Below, one piece after another: positions 17,655 through 26,412 of a stretch of DNA of 64,000 nt. Origin of the DNA: Leptolyngbya sp. PCC 7375 (lineage in GTDB: Bacteria; Cyanobacteriota; Cyanobacteriia; Phormidesmidales; Phormidesmidaceae). How positions within the stretch are numbered: position 1 is the first letter of the stretch; every line of letters starts with the position of its first letter. The position numbers and the translations under genes were made by a program. The DNA is taken from assembly GCF_000316115.1 (NCBI RefSeq), contig NZ_JH993797.1, positions 2,342,486 through 2,406,485 of the forward strand, written 5' to 3'. The notes beneath the pieces were generated by a model. That model saw nothing but the letters and a program-made list of their open reading frames with translations. It was not told the origin of the DNA and did no database searches.

Positions 17655-17993
17655 ATGAACACAGTCACAATTGTGTTGTTTGCGATCGCAGGCATCACCC
17701 TATGTTCTAATGTGTGGGCATATTGGCTCAACTCCAAGTATCACACGTCTGACTATATGGGTGCATCAATTAATTTCCATGCCGGAAATTTTATGGTGGG
17801 TTTATTTACCGGTCTAGGGATTGCCCTGCACATCAGCTGGCCATGGTGGTTAGGCATTATCGGCCTATTAGCCTGCTGGACTGGCAGCACTCCGCTTATG
17901 TGGCTTGTCCATTTAGCCCTAGCTCCATTTCGTCGACCTCATCCCAGAACAACAGAGCTAAGACATAGACAAGTAAATCGTCAACGTACTTAA
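17655..17993 (+). CDS. Small three-helix membrane protein
   Basis: The 112 residues show three hydrophobic segments (about 2-24, 44-62 and 64-91) separated by short loops with HTSDYMGASINFHAGN, and a basic Arg/His-rich C-terminus (RRPHPRTTELRHRQVNRQR). No domain is recognised. It follows the acetyltransferase after 32 bp on the same strand. The basic tail predicts a cytoplasmic C-terminus. Confidence 0.68.
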   Translation: MNTVTIVLFAIAGITLCSNVWAYWLNSKYHTSDYMGASINFHAGNFMVGLFTGLGIALHISWPWWLGIIGLLACWTGSTPLMWLVHLALAPFRRPHPRTTELRHRQVNRQRT

Positions 17994-18138
17994 CAACAAC
18001 TCGTATCTTGACCGTTGCTGATCCAGGGAATACCTCGATCTGGCAGAATTTTCCTACATTTGCATTGATCAGATTAACGCCTCCCGAGGATCAGCAACAC
18101 TATATCTTTTGACCCATAAGACTATGCTTAGAGTCGCC

Positions 18139-18588
18139 ATGAATATTCGAATTGCCCAGCGGCAAGATATTGAAACACTGTTTGAAATCAGAACCAGCGT
18201 TATTGAAAATCATCAATCCCGTGAAGACATCGCTGAACTAGGGATTACTCCAGAATCGATCGCAGAAATGCTTGAAACCAACTGCTGCGCCTGGATCGCT
18301 GAACTAGATGGTGAGAATATTGGTTTCTCCATTGCCAATAAAACAGAAAAAAATATTTTTGGCATGTTTGTACGCCCCAACTTTGAAGGTCGGGGTGCCG
18401 GTCGTCAGCTGATGCAAGCTGCTGAAGATTGGTTATGGTCCAGCAACATTAATGAGATTTCGCTAGTCACTGGAAATAATCCCAACTTGAGGGCTTATGG
18501 CTTTTATCTTCACCTGGGTTGGACACCCATCGAAGTCGAACAAGATGGAGACTTTGCAGGCGAGATGAAATTCATCAAACGCCTTTAA
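18139..18588 (+). CDS. GNAT-family N-acetyltransferase
   Basis: This 149-residue GNAT begins at ATG 18139 (MNIRIAQRQDIETLFEIR), the normal family opening; TTG 18109 and ATG 18124 are in-frame alternatives. WIAELDGENIGFSIA, IFGMFVRPNFEGRGAGRQLM (acetyl-CoA loop RGAGR) and NNPNLRAYGFYLHLGW are the core motifs. The substrate is unknown. It is a separate unit about 145 bp after the small membrane protein, and one of four unrelated GNATs within 7 kb. Confidence 0.85.
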   Translation: MNIRIAQRQDIETLFEIRTSVIENHQSREDIAELGITPESIAEMLETNCCAWIAELDGENIGFSIANKTEKNIFGMFVRPNFEGRGAGRQLMQAAEDWLWSSNINEISLVTGNNPNLRAYGFYLHLGWTPIEVEQDGDFAGEMKFIKRL

Positions 18589-18781
18589 GAGCAAGGGTTA
18601 CGTGTATCGAATGCTACTGTTGTTTCAAATTTATAAGTATGCACTAATGCAACTACTATTTTAAGTACAAAGAGGTATTAAGCATTATTTCAAATCGACT
18701 TTTTCTATTTAGCTCAAAAAAGTGTTGGGCAATACTTAAACTATCAAAACCATTATTCTAGCTAGATTCTCTACCACCAGA

Positions 18782-19315
18782 ATGTTAGAAAAACTCTTCA
18801 CTGGGGCCGCTGTAGGATTTATTGCACTGTTAGCACTGGTCAAATCAACCTATGCATCTCCTAGCGAGCCAGTGACTGTCGATGTCTACGGCTCATCCTA
18901 CAGTGTTGAGTTAGATCATGAGGCTACAGACCAGGTACTTAGAAACCAACCATGGTGGGGCAACAAAGCCCTCGCCAGCGAACTATGTGAAGCTTTAGTG
19001 TATGAAGGCGAAGACATTGCCAGTGTCGGATTTAACACTATGGAAATCAGTGGTGAAGATTACATTGAAGCTTATCTGGTCATGCCCCTCGCCACCTGTA
19101 GTGGACCAGTTTTAATTTCCCAAGCAGATATTGGACAAATGACTGGCGGCACATTTTTTGTTGTCTCAGGTAATGTTTGCTTCACAAGCAATTCAGAAAC
19201 TCTCAGTGCTCAAGTTCCTAAGAATCATCCCCTGAGTCAGAACCTATACATAACGCCTCAAAATGTGAGCGTGTTAAATTGTGGCTATTTCAATAACTCA
19301 ATCTTGTATTACTAG
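18782..19315 (+). CDS. Secreted hypothetical protein
   Basis: The 177 residues start with a signal peptide (about 1-25, cleaving near TYASPS). The mature part has four Cys (in SELCEALVY, LATCSGPV, GNVCFTS and VLNCGYF), which could form two disulphides in the periplasm. No domain is recognised. An AT-rich gap of about 190 bp precedes it. It is followed by about 290 bp without a convincing gene. Confidence 0.65.
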   Translation: MLEKLFTGAAVGFIALLALVKSTYASPSEPVTVDVYGSSYSVELDHEATDQVLRNQPWWGNKALASELCEALVYEGEDIASVGFNTMEISGEDYIEAYLVMPLATCSGPVLISQADIGQMTGGTFFVVSGNVCFTSNSETLSAQVPKNHPLSQNLYITPQNVSVLNCGYFNNSILYY

Positions 19316-19604
19316 AGGTATCGGCGGCCCATGTGGAAGCTATAGAGTTAAGCAGCGCACAAAAATAGGCATCAACGGCAACCCTTTGACACTTGTGTTT
19401 TATCTCCCATAGTAAACTGCTGAATGTATTCAGCAGTTTACTGCAAACATAGTCGCTGATATTCAGAGCTTTCAGCCATAACTGATGTTGTGAACAATGT
19501 GCGCCAAGCTACAGTTATGATGCCTAACGTAGGATGCCTAACGACAGCATCATAAAGATGCAGCAAGGCCGTACCGATTGCATATTGGTCAAATGTAAGC
19601 AAAC

Positions 19605-19754
19605 TTAAGCGTGAGAGTGCTCGTCGAATGAGTCAGAAGGCTGCTTGAAAGGTAATGAACCACTAATTGTCCAGCACAAAACCGGACAAAATACGATGCA
19701 ATAGACTGTCAGTACGGTAATTAGCTCGGTAGCGGTTAAAGCGTTAGATGTCAT
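19605..19754 (-). CDS. Small single-pass membrane protein (49 aa)
   Basis: ATG 19754 has a perfect AGGAGG 8 nt upstream, and the frame ends at TAA 19605. The protein begins MTSNALTATELITVLTVYCI, with one hydrophobic segment (about 10-33) containing three Cys, then PFKQPSDSFDEHSHA, an acidic and His-containing tail. It is too short for most gene finders. No family is recognised, and nothing links it to neighbours, which lie on the other strand. Confidence 0.6.
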   Translation of the reverse strand: MTSNALTATELITVLTVYCIVFCPVLCWTISGSLPFKQPSDSFDEHSHA

Positions 19755-20026
19755 GAGAATCGCCTCCTAAAAATACACATTGCAGAGGCGCGTTCCTTCA
19801 GGAAAATATCCCTACTTCCGTCCTTCAATATTCAAAGCTTTTTGAATCAAAGGATGAACGGTCTTTACGTCTATATTCTATGTTACACATACCCTAAATG
19901 GTCAAGGAGTACAGCCAAAATGTCTACAATTCATAACAGAATCAACCTGAATTTATCTAGCCACTAGAATCATTTTTTTTAGTATGAAAATCAGGTTACA
20001 AATCAAAACGATTGAGGTAAAGATTC

Positions 20027-20566
20027 TTGAATAGAGCGATTAGGGAATTGGAAACTAATGACATTGACCAAATTATCCAATACTTTCTGAAAGCAGATTC
20101 TAACGTCCTTAAAGGCATGGGAGTTGAACCTACCAAGTTACCCAGTGCTGATGAATGGAAAGCCCTTCTGAACAAAGACCTTAACTGCCCAATATCTGAA
20201 AGACACTTTTACTATGTGCTCTGGGAATTGGATAACCATGCCATCGGTCATTCCAACATTAATAAGATTACATTTGGTCAAGAAGCCTACATGCATTTAC
20301 ATCTCTGGGAACCTCAAACGCGCCAGAGAAATCATGGAACTTATTTTATTGGGCAAAGCATTAGCAAATACTTTCAGACATTTGAACTTAAACGATTAGT
20401 TTGTGAGCCTTATGCTATGAATCCAGCCCCTAATAGAACCTTGGCTAAAGTGGGGTTTGAGCTCGTTAAAACCTATGAAACAACTCCAGGCTGGATTAAC
20501 TTTCAGCAAACTGTTAACCGATGGATCTTAAGTAAAGCAGCATGGACAACATCCGTAGCTATATAA
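20027..20566 (+). CDS. GNAT-family acetyltransferase (RimJ/RimL-like)
   Basis: The 179 residues start at TTG 20027 with GAGG upstream. The N-terminal IRELETNDIDQIIQYFLKADS resembles a GNAT beta1-alpha1 unit; MHLHLWEPQTRQRNHGTYFI supplies the acetyl-CoA loop region (RQRNHG rather than a canonical Q/RxxGxG/A), and CEPYAMNPAPNRTLAKVGFE is the RimJ/RimL-type C-terminal motif. The altered loop makes catalytic activity uncertain. It converges with the small gene at 20578. Confidence 0.72.
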   Translation: MNRAIRELETNDIDQIIQYFLKADSNVLKGMGVEPTKLPSADEWKALLNKDLNCPISERHFYYVLWELDNHAIGHSNINKITFGQEAYMHLHLWEPQTRQRNHGTYFIGQSISKYFQTFELKRLVCEPYAMNPAPNRTLAKVGFELVKTYETTPGWINFQQTVNRWILSKAAWTTSVAI

Positions 20567-20577
20567 ACTCATATATC

Positions 20578-20865
20578 TCACTGAGTATCTGGGTTTAAGG
20601 GCACAATATATTGATTATTGGCTCGAACATAACAGGTATAAGCAACAGCAAAGTCATCCACCACCCTACGCTGCACATCCCTTAAGTTTGCGTTCACTTT
20701 GAGCCAAGGTTGACCGTTGACCAGGCTAATGGCATCATCGCCCTCAAAGACAGAGTCAACAACCGCACCATAGGCCAGTGCAACGATGACATCTCCGTTG
20801 TTGCTGCGACAGTTAAGGCCCGGGTCATCCGTCTCGACAACAACCCATTGCCAGTGGGGATACAT
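20578..20865 (-). CDS. Small SH3-like protein, possibly N-terminally truncated
   Basis: The 95 residues contain WVVVETDDPGLNCRSNNG, a typical start of a bacterial SH3 domain (second Trp and a GLNCR motif), then WLKVNANLRD and a C-terminal TCYVRANNQYIVPL. No Shine-Dalgarno precedes ATG 20865, and the frame stays open upstream for about 18 codons (reading ...YVDAWFVIG) to a TAG with no start codon. This looks like the C-terminal half of a larger exported SH3 protein whose beginning was lost, but a short intact gene is also possible. Confidence 0.5.
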   Translation of the reverse strand: MYPHWQWVVVETDDPGLNCRSNNGDVIVALAYGAVVDSVFEGDDAISLVNGQPWLKVNANLRDVQRRVVDDFAVAYTCYVRANNQYIVPLNPDTQ

Positions 20866-20941
20866 GCCAATGACAAACCATGCGTCTACATAAGTAGGCG
20901 CATGGTTGCAGGCTATCTCCTATTGAGCATGACTTGCCTGC

Positions 20942-21646
20942 TTATGCAGCCATATCAAATAACAGAATCTCAGTGTCATCTGTCTGACTTGCTATAGAGA
21001 CTGCTTCAGAGGCCGAAATTGCGGCTCCATCACCGGCACTCAGGAGATTCTTATTCAAGTTAATCTGCCCGCGCACCACCTGAACCCAGGCAAGACGATT
21101 TTCTTGCAGCGTGTAGTCAACTTGCTCCTTTACGCCCAAGCGAGCCGCATAAAGATTCATATCCTGATGGATGGTGATGGATCCATCGCGACCGTCTTGG
21201 GAACCAACCAAGCGTAATCTGCCCTGTTTTTCTTCAGGGCTAAAGTACGTTTGCTCATAGCCAGGCTCAATGCCTTGCTTGTCAGGCAACACCCAAATTT
21301 GGAGAAAGTGTACAGGACTCTCTTTAGAAGCATTGTACTCACTGTGGCTAATACCACTACCTGCAGACATGCGCTGCACATCACCAGGGCGGATGATGGA
21401 GCCATTGCCGATACTATCTTTATGCTCTAAAGCACCGTCCACAACATAGGAAATAATCTCCATATCGCGATGGCTATGGGTAGGAAACCCTCGACCTGGA
21501 GCCACCTTGTCTTCATTAATAACTCGCAGAGTACCAAACCCCATATGGGCTGGGTCATAATAGCTGCCAAAAGAGAAGGTATGACGGCTATCGAGCCAAC
21601 CAAAATTAGCATTACCTCGTTCTGATGCAGGGCGAACAGTCATCAT
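20942..21646 (-). CDS. Pirin-family (YhhW-like) cupin protein
   Basis: This 234-residue bicupin has the pirin signature [21 protein letters not shown] (about 51-71) with metal ligands in HSH and further ligands in SGISHSEYN. Members bind Fe and some have quercetin dioxygenase activity (YhhW). A strong GGGAGGTAGACCT precedes the ATG at 21646. It is divergent from a LysR regulator across about 170 bp, a common arrangement in which the LysR protein controls the pirin gene. Function in this organism is unknown. Confidence 0.92.
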   Translation of the reverse strand: MMTVRPASERGNANFGWLDSRHTFSFGSYYDPAHMGFGTLRVINEDKVAPGRGFPTHSHRDMEIISYVVDGALEHKDSIGNGSIIRPGDVQRMSAGSGISHSEYNASKESPVHFLQIWVLPDKQGIEPGYEQTYFSPEEKQGRLRLVGSQDGRDGSITIHQDMNLYAARLGVKEQVDYTLQENRLAWVQVVRGQINLNKNLLSAGDGAAISASEAVSIASQTDDTEILLFDMAA

Positions 21647-21687
21647 AGGTCTACCTCCCGTGTGGTGTATTGGGTGGAACTAATCCA

Positions 21688-21716
21688 ATTATGAATTGCG
21701 TCTTTAAAAAAGACAA
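21688..21716 (-). promoter_or_regulatory. Candidate promoter of the pirin gene
   Basis: Read on the minus strand, TTGTCT (21716-21711) and CATAAT (21693-21688) are 17 nt apart, about 40 nt upstream of the pirin ATG. The flanking inverted TGCGTC...GACGCA (about 21697-21735) in the same divergent gap is a plausible LysR-type site. No experimental support. Confidence 0.4.
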
Positions 21717-21817
21717 TAATCAATTCAATTGACGCATTGTCCTTTTTTAGGCAACAATGAACCTACTTGAGATTCACGAAAAAAGCTATTCAAGATTGAT
21801 TGAAAGGATAGGTCAGC

Positions 21818-22717
21818 ATGGATAAGTTTGCGGCCATTCATGCATTTGTACAGGTCGTGGAAGCTAAGGGCTTTGCCGCCGCCGCGCGGGACATGGGTAT
21901 GTCGCGATCAGCAGTCAATAAATTAGTGATTAGCCTAGAAACAGAATTAGGGGCACAACTTTTGCAACGCAGTACCCGCAAGGTCACGCCAACGGCGACG
22001 GGTACCGCCTTTTACGAACGCTGTTTGGGTATTCTGGCAAACCTGGAGGAAGCTGAGTTGGCGGTTTCTCAAGCCCAAGTTGAACCGGTCGGACCGCTGC
22101 GAATCAATGCTCCAATGACCTTTGGCACCATGCATTTAGGCCCCATTCTGGCAGATTTTATGGCGCAATATCCTGGGGTCCAGGTGCAGCTGACGTTGGA
22201 AGATCGGTTTATAGATCCATTAGCAGAGGGATTCGACCTCACGGTACGCATTGCCCAACCCCAAACATCCCTGCAGTTGGTGGTGCATGAACTGGCTCAA
22301 CTCAACTGTTTACTCTGTGCTGCGCCTGAATATTTATGGCATCGAGGAATTCCCCGATCAACGCAGGATTTGGGTAACCATAATTGTTTGGCCTATGGTG
22401 AATTGTCAGGTCGCCATGAGTGGGTATTATCAAATGGCAATAAAGAAAATAGAGTCACTGTCACTGGGTCAATGTGCTCAAATAATGGTGAAGTGCTCAG
22501 GGACGCATCCATTCGCGGATTAGGGATTGTTTTATTGCCTCAGTTCATTGTTAAGCAAAGTTTAGCTTGCTGGGACCTGCAAGAAGTGGTGTTGGATTAT
22601 CAACCTCGGGCATTATCGCTATGTGTGATTTACCCGATCAATCGACATTTATCCCCTAAAGTACAGCTGCTAACAGCATTTTTGCAGAAACGGTTTGAAC
22701 GATTGTTTACGCCATAG
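21818..22717 (+). CDS. LysR-family transcriptional regulator
   Basis: The 299 residues comprise an N-terminal winged helix-turn-helix (1-60: [20 protein letters not shown] then [20 protein letters not shown]) and a LysR substrate-binding domain (about 90-295) resembling the CrgA/PtxR group ([17 protein letters not shown]). It is transcribed divergently from the pirin gene, its likely target. The inducer is unknown. Confidence 0.95.
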   Translation: MDKFAAIHAFVQVVEAKGFAAAARDMGMSRSAVNKLVISLETELGAQLLQRSTRKVTPTATGTAFYERCLGILANLEEAELAVSQAQVEPVGPLRINAPMTFGTMHLGPILADFMAQYPGVQVQLTLEDRFIDPLAEGFDLTVRIAQPQTSLQLVVHELAQLNCLLCAAPEYLWHRGIPRSTQDLGNHNCLAYGELSGRHEWVLSNGNKENRVTVTGSMCSNNGEVLRDASIRGLGIVLLPQFIVKQSLACWDLQEVVLDYQPRALSLCVIYPINRHLSPKVQLLTAFLQKRFERLFTP

Positions 22718-22752
22718 CTGAGATAGCTTGTATGGGTCATGTTGCCTGTCAG

Positions 22753-23187
22753 CTAGCCCTTCGCTAATCGTTCACAGACAAACTCTTCCATCTCTTCATA
22801 GAGAAACTGTAGCTTGAGACCCGACTCGATATCAGCCGCTTGATCGCTGAGTTCCATAAGCTCACCCACCCGATTGGCAATGACTTCGCTGGAATTGTAG
22901 AGAGTGTCAGGGGCTATCCCACCTCGACGTCCGGCTTCTAAAAAAGTGGCCTCCAGGTCTTCTCGTAAGTAAGCCGGGTCAATAATTCCGTTAGGAAAGC
23001 TCACCGCTAGATAAGCGCGGCACTCTAGCTCCATCCGATCAACGCTGTTATTCAACATCACGGAGTAGCCATCCTGATTCACAGTACCCGCTACTTCAGG
23101 GGTATTTTCAGCAGGAATTACCTGGGCCATCGCCGGAGTTCCATAGAACACTACGGAGCCAAGGACAGAAAGCAGAAACGATTTCAT
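22753..23187 (-). CDS. Exported hypothetical protein
   Basis: From ATG 23187 the protein has 144 residues: signal peptide MKSFLLSVLGSVVFYGTPAMA (cleavage before QVIPAE), then a mature part of about 123 residues with two Cys (ELECRAYLA and FVCERLA), mostly predicted helix, acidic. An upstream in-frame start adds seven residues (MLYPCFP) and spoils the signal. No domain is recognised. It converges with the LysR gene. Confidence 0.68.
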   Translation of the reverse strand: MKSFLLSVLGSVVFYGTPAMAQVIPAENTPEVAGTVNQDGYSVMLNNSVDRMELECRAYLAVSFPNGIIDPAYLREDLEATFLEAGRRGGIAPDTLYNSSEVIANRVGELMELSDQAADIESGLKLQFLYEEMEEFVCERLAKG

Positions 23188-23316
23188 AGGGAAACAGGGG
23201 TAGAGCATGCCGACATGTGGGCCTAACCAGATACTATATCTTTACACTGATGTAACCACGGGTTTTGCCCAGTTTTTAGAGTGTTTTTTAGCTTGTCTTA
23301 ACGTATTACGCTGTTT

Positions 23317-24048
23317 ATGCAAATCACTCAGCCCCAAAGTCCAGACACCCCTATTCACCCAATTTTTGACCGCCCCTGGTATCGCCGATTTGAAGCGTGG
23401 CTTGGCAACTCATCTCCCCTAGGCAATGCGTCTATTTTTCCACCGGAAACGTTCCCTTGGGCAACAACACTTGAGAACAACTGGACTGTCATTCGCCAAG
23501 AGCTGGATCAGGTGTTAGCTGATGTGGATGCTTTGCCCAGTTTTCAGGATATTATGCCGCGCCAGAATCGGATTAGCCCAGATAATAAATGGAAAACCTA
23601 TTATTTTTGTGCGTTTGGCTTTGTTGCTACTAAAAACTGTGAACAATGCCCTCAAACCTGGGAGCTGCTCAAGGATATTCCTGGCTTAAAGGTGGCTTTC
23701 TTTTCTATTTTGGCCCCTGGGAAACACATCCCTGAACATCGCGGCAAACACAAAGGCCTAATTCGCTATCATCTGGGCCTCCGGGTGCCAGAACCGAAGG
23801 AAGCCTGTCGCATTCGGGTGGACACCACCATTACCCATTGGGAAGAGGGCAAAAGCTTGATCTTTGATGACACCTACTACCACCAGGTTTGGAACGACAC
23901 CAATGGCTATCGTGTGGTGTTGTTTCTAGATCTTGAGCGCCCCTTTAATTTTCCTCTGTCTTGGGTAAATGCGGCTGTATCCAAACTTTTAGCGCTATCA
24001 CCCCAGGTGAAACAGGCTAAGGAAAACTACGAAAGCTTTAGCCGATAG
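23317..24048 (+). CDS. Aspartyl/asparaginyl beta-hydroxylase family protein
   Basis: This is a 243-residue AspH/LpxO-type Fe(II)/2-oxoglutarate oxygenase. The hallmarks are FFSILAPGKHIPEHRGKHKG with RYHLGLRVP, then SLIFDDTYYHQVWNDTNGYRV, which supply the two metal-ligand His and the 2-oxoglutarate-binding Arg. An N-terminal stretch FDRPWYRRFEAW is typical of membrane-associated relatives acting on lipids or proteins. The substrate is unknown; LpxO-like lipid A hydroxylation is one option. It ends in a convergent gap with palindrome E. Confidence 0.9.
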   Translation: MQITQPQSPDTPIHPIFDRPWYRRFEAWLGNSSPLGNASIFPPETFPWATTLENNWTVIRQELDQVLADVDALPSFQDIMPRQNRISPDNKWKTYYFCAFGFVATKNCEQCPQTWELLKDIPGLKVAFFSILAPGKHIPEHRGKHKGLIRYHLGLRVPEPKEACRIRVDTTITHWEEGKSLIFDDTYYHQVWNDTNGYRVVLFLDLERPFNFPLSWVNAAVSKLLALSPQVKQAKENYESFSR

Positions 24049-24065
24049 GAACGGTGTATAGAGGC

Positions 24066-24101
24066 GTCTGTAGAGGCGTTCCATGGAACGCCTCTACAGA
24101 C
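24066..24101. repeat. Dispersed palindrome, copy E (36 nt, perfect)
   Basis: GTCTGTAGAGGCGTTCCATG forms the left half; the right half is its exact complement. It fills the convergent gap between stops at 24048 and 24102, touching the stop codon of the minus-strand gene. It is the best match to the family consensus. Confidence 0.9.
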
Positions 24102-24590
24102 CTACCACCATCTGACTGCCAGCATGGGTAGCTCTGGCAAATCGTCTTCCGTTGGCCACTCGACTGGTTTGTAAGTTCCAAAAATATGGTCCCACCAGTC
24201 AACGCCCAGGCCAAAGTTGTGGTTCCACATGCCGTACTTGTGGTGTATGTAGTGGACGGGCATCTTCATCCAGAAGCACTTGCGAGGGTTTTCATGTTGT
24301 AGCTGATGGGCATAGGCAGAAAAGGCGGCATACACTAGCGCGCCGCTGGCCCAGCCTAAACCCACCAGCAGGGAAAATATAAAGGGAATGGCCATTGCGA
24401 TCGCACTTCCCAGTACATAATCTCGAAACTCCCACACCACACCCTGGCCTTCATTACGGCGATGGTGATCGCGATGGCGCTGGCCAACTTGAGGAGAGGC
24501 ATGCATCAGCCGATGCAGCCAATACTCAACAAAACTGGCAAACACAAAGGCCGCTACAAAGCTAATGACAAAAACTAGAGGCTGAGGCAT
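24102..24590 (-). CDS. Fatty-acid-hydroxylase/sterol-desaturase family membrane oxygenase
   Basis: From ATG 24590 (GGAG 7 nt upstream) this is a 162-residue di-iron membrane protein with the His clusters HRLMH, HRDHH, HQLQH and HYIHHKYG, spaced between two or three membrane segments. These match PF04116 and the bacterial carotenoid hydroxylase CrtZ group. The short length suits CrtZ-like or fatty-acid-hydroxylase-like members; the substrate cannot be told from sequence. It is divergent from the GH3-like gene, with under 100 bp between. Confidence 0.88.
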   Translation of the reverse strand: MPQPLVFVISFVAAFVFASFVEYWLHRLMHASPQVGQRHRDHHRRNEGQGVVWEFRDYVLGSAIAMAIPFIFSLLVGLGWASGALVYAAFSAYAHQLQHENPRKCFWMKMPVHYIHHKYGMWNHNFGLGVDWWDHIFGTYKPVEWPTEDDLPELPMLAVRWW

Positions 24591-24685
24591 TGATAACTCC
24601 ATTAAGGACAAACACAGAGGCACGCCAATAAATCTACTGCTTCATCTTATTATTGTGAAGGATTTTTACGCAGACAAGACGGATT

Positions 24686-26380
24686 GTGAAGTTGCCCATG
24701 CCCCATGCCCCCATGCATTTATCCCTAACTGTGTTTGCGATGGCCGCCCAGTGGCAGCAACGAGCCTTTACCCGTCAGCTGCCCCAGGCCCAAGCCATCC
24801 AGGCTCGCTTTCTGCAAAAATTACTGAAAGAACAGCAAGACACGGCCCTGGGAAAGGCATTAAAACTAGACCGCATCAGTAGCCTTGAAGAATTTCGCCA
24901 GCGGGTGCCCTGTTGGCACTATGACGGATATTCCCCTTATTTTGAACGGGCGGCAGCTGGCGAAACTAACGTGGTATCGCCGTTTCCGGTGCAGGAATTT
25001 AACATGAGCAGCGGATCCACTGGCAGCCGCAAGCTCATCCCCATCACTAAACGAGTTCAGCAAACTCGATCCTATGCCAATCAGGTTGCCATGGGTTATG
25101 CCTTTGAGCAAGCTCAAGCCCAGGGTAGAGGTTTGGGGCAGCTATTACTAACCACATTGATGACGCCCTTGGGTCAAACTGAGGGTGGCATTACCTATGG
25201 CCACGTCAGCGGTAATCAGCTAAGAAGCACCCATCCTTGGGTCTTCCAACAGCTATTTTCCCAGCCCTACGATGCCATGCTGGTGAGCGACACAGCTGCC
25301 CGTAACTATGTCTGTCTGTTATTTGGGCTCCGTCAGGAAAAACTCACTTCCATAGCTGCCAACTTTCCGCTCATTATGCTGCAGTTTTGCGGCTACTTAG
25401 AACGTTTTGGGCCAGCCTTGATCGACGACATTGGCCGCGGTGACATTTCCCAAAACATTCTTCTAGAGCCTGAACTGCGTCAGACTCTACAAAAACGCCT
25501 ATCGCCTCAGCCTCAACGGGCCAAACAGCTACAAACCTTACTCAAGCAACATGGGTGTTTATTACCTCGCTATGTCTGGCCAAATTTATCTTTTTTGGTC
25601 ACCGCCCGTGGCGGCCCCTCAGATTTTTACTTCGAGCGTTTTGACAAATATTTTGGTAAAACACCAATTTTTGGGGGCACCTATGCCGCCTCAGAAGCTA
25701 CATTTGGTAGCTACTGTCGACTTGATGCAGATGGGGCTATTTTAGCTATCAAAACAAACTTCTTTGAATTTGTTCCTCCCGATCAATGGGAAAAGAGCAA
25801 TCCCCAAACGTTACTTCCTCACCAGCTAGAAGTGGGTGAATATTATCGTGTGCTCGTCACCAACTACTCAGGTTTTTGTCGTTATGACATTGGCGATGTC
25901 CTACAGGTGGTGGATAGGTACCAAGGTGTGCCAGTAATCGTCTTCCGTTATCGCCAGGGGGGAATACTCTCAGCGATTTCAGAAAAAACCACTGAATATC
26001 ATGTTACCCAGGCAATGGCAGCTTTGCAGGGCAATCTCCCCATCGAAGATTTTTGCGTCACTCTCTCAAAATCTCTCATTGATCCCTATTACGTTCTCAA
26101 TATGGAATTGGCAGAAGCGACAAAACTCGCTGAGCCACAACAGTTTTTGCAAACATTTGACCGCCATATGCAACGGGCCAATGAGTCTTATGCATTGAAG
26201 CGTAAGAAAAATGATATTACCTCCCCTCAGCTCAACCTTTTAGCCGCCGGTAGCTTTAAGCAACTACGACAGCAGCGTTTAAAGTCAGGGGTTTCTGATG
26301 ATGCCCAGGTAAAACTATCGCACATTAGTAGCGATCGCACGTTGCTGGATGGCATAACAATCATTCAGCAGATTCGTTAA
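24686..26380 (+). CDS. GH3-family acyl-adenylating protein
   Basis: The 564 residues belong to the GH3 family: FNMSSGSTGSRKLIP is the ATP/AMP motif, GGTYAASEATFG is motif II and RVLVTNYSGFCRYDIGDV is motif III. Plant GH3 enzymes link jasmonate, auxin or other acids to amino acids; bacterial homologues are of unknown substrate. The N-terminal half is helical, as in the family. The start is uncertain: GTG 24686, ATG 24698 and ATG 24713 are all in frame. It is divergent from the hydroxylase-family gene. Confidence 0.87.
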   Translation: MKLPMPHAPMHLSLTVFAMAAQWQQRAFTRQLPQAQAIQARFLQKLLKEQQDTALGKALKLDRISSLEEFRQRVPCWHYDGYSPYFERAAAGETNVVSPFPVQEFNMSSGSTGSRKLIPITKRVQQTRSYANQVAMGYAFEQAQAQGRGLGQLLLTTLMTPLGQTEGGITYGHVSGNQLRSTHPWVFQQLFSQPYDAMLVSDTAARNYVCLLFGLRQEKLTSIAANFPLIMLQFCGYLERFGPALIDDIGRGDISQNILLEPELRQTLQKRLSPQPQRAKQLQTLLKQHGCLLPRYVWPNLSFLVTARGGPSDFYFERFDKYFGKTPIFGGTYAASEATFGSYCRLDADGAILAIKTNFFEFVPPDQWEKSNPQTLLPHQLEVGEYYRVLVTNYSGFCRYDIGDVLQVVDRYQGVPVIVFRYRQGGILSAISEKTTEYHVTQAMAALQGNLPIEDFCVTLSKSLIDPYYVLNMELAEATKLAEPQQFLQTFDRHMQRANESYALKRKKNDITSPQLNLLAAGSFKQLRQQRLKSGVSDDAQVKLSHISSDRTLLDGITIIQQIR

Positions 26381-26412
26381 CCCAGAGGACCTACCTTAGA
26401 CTGGGACCAACC

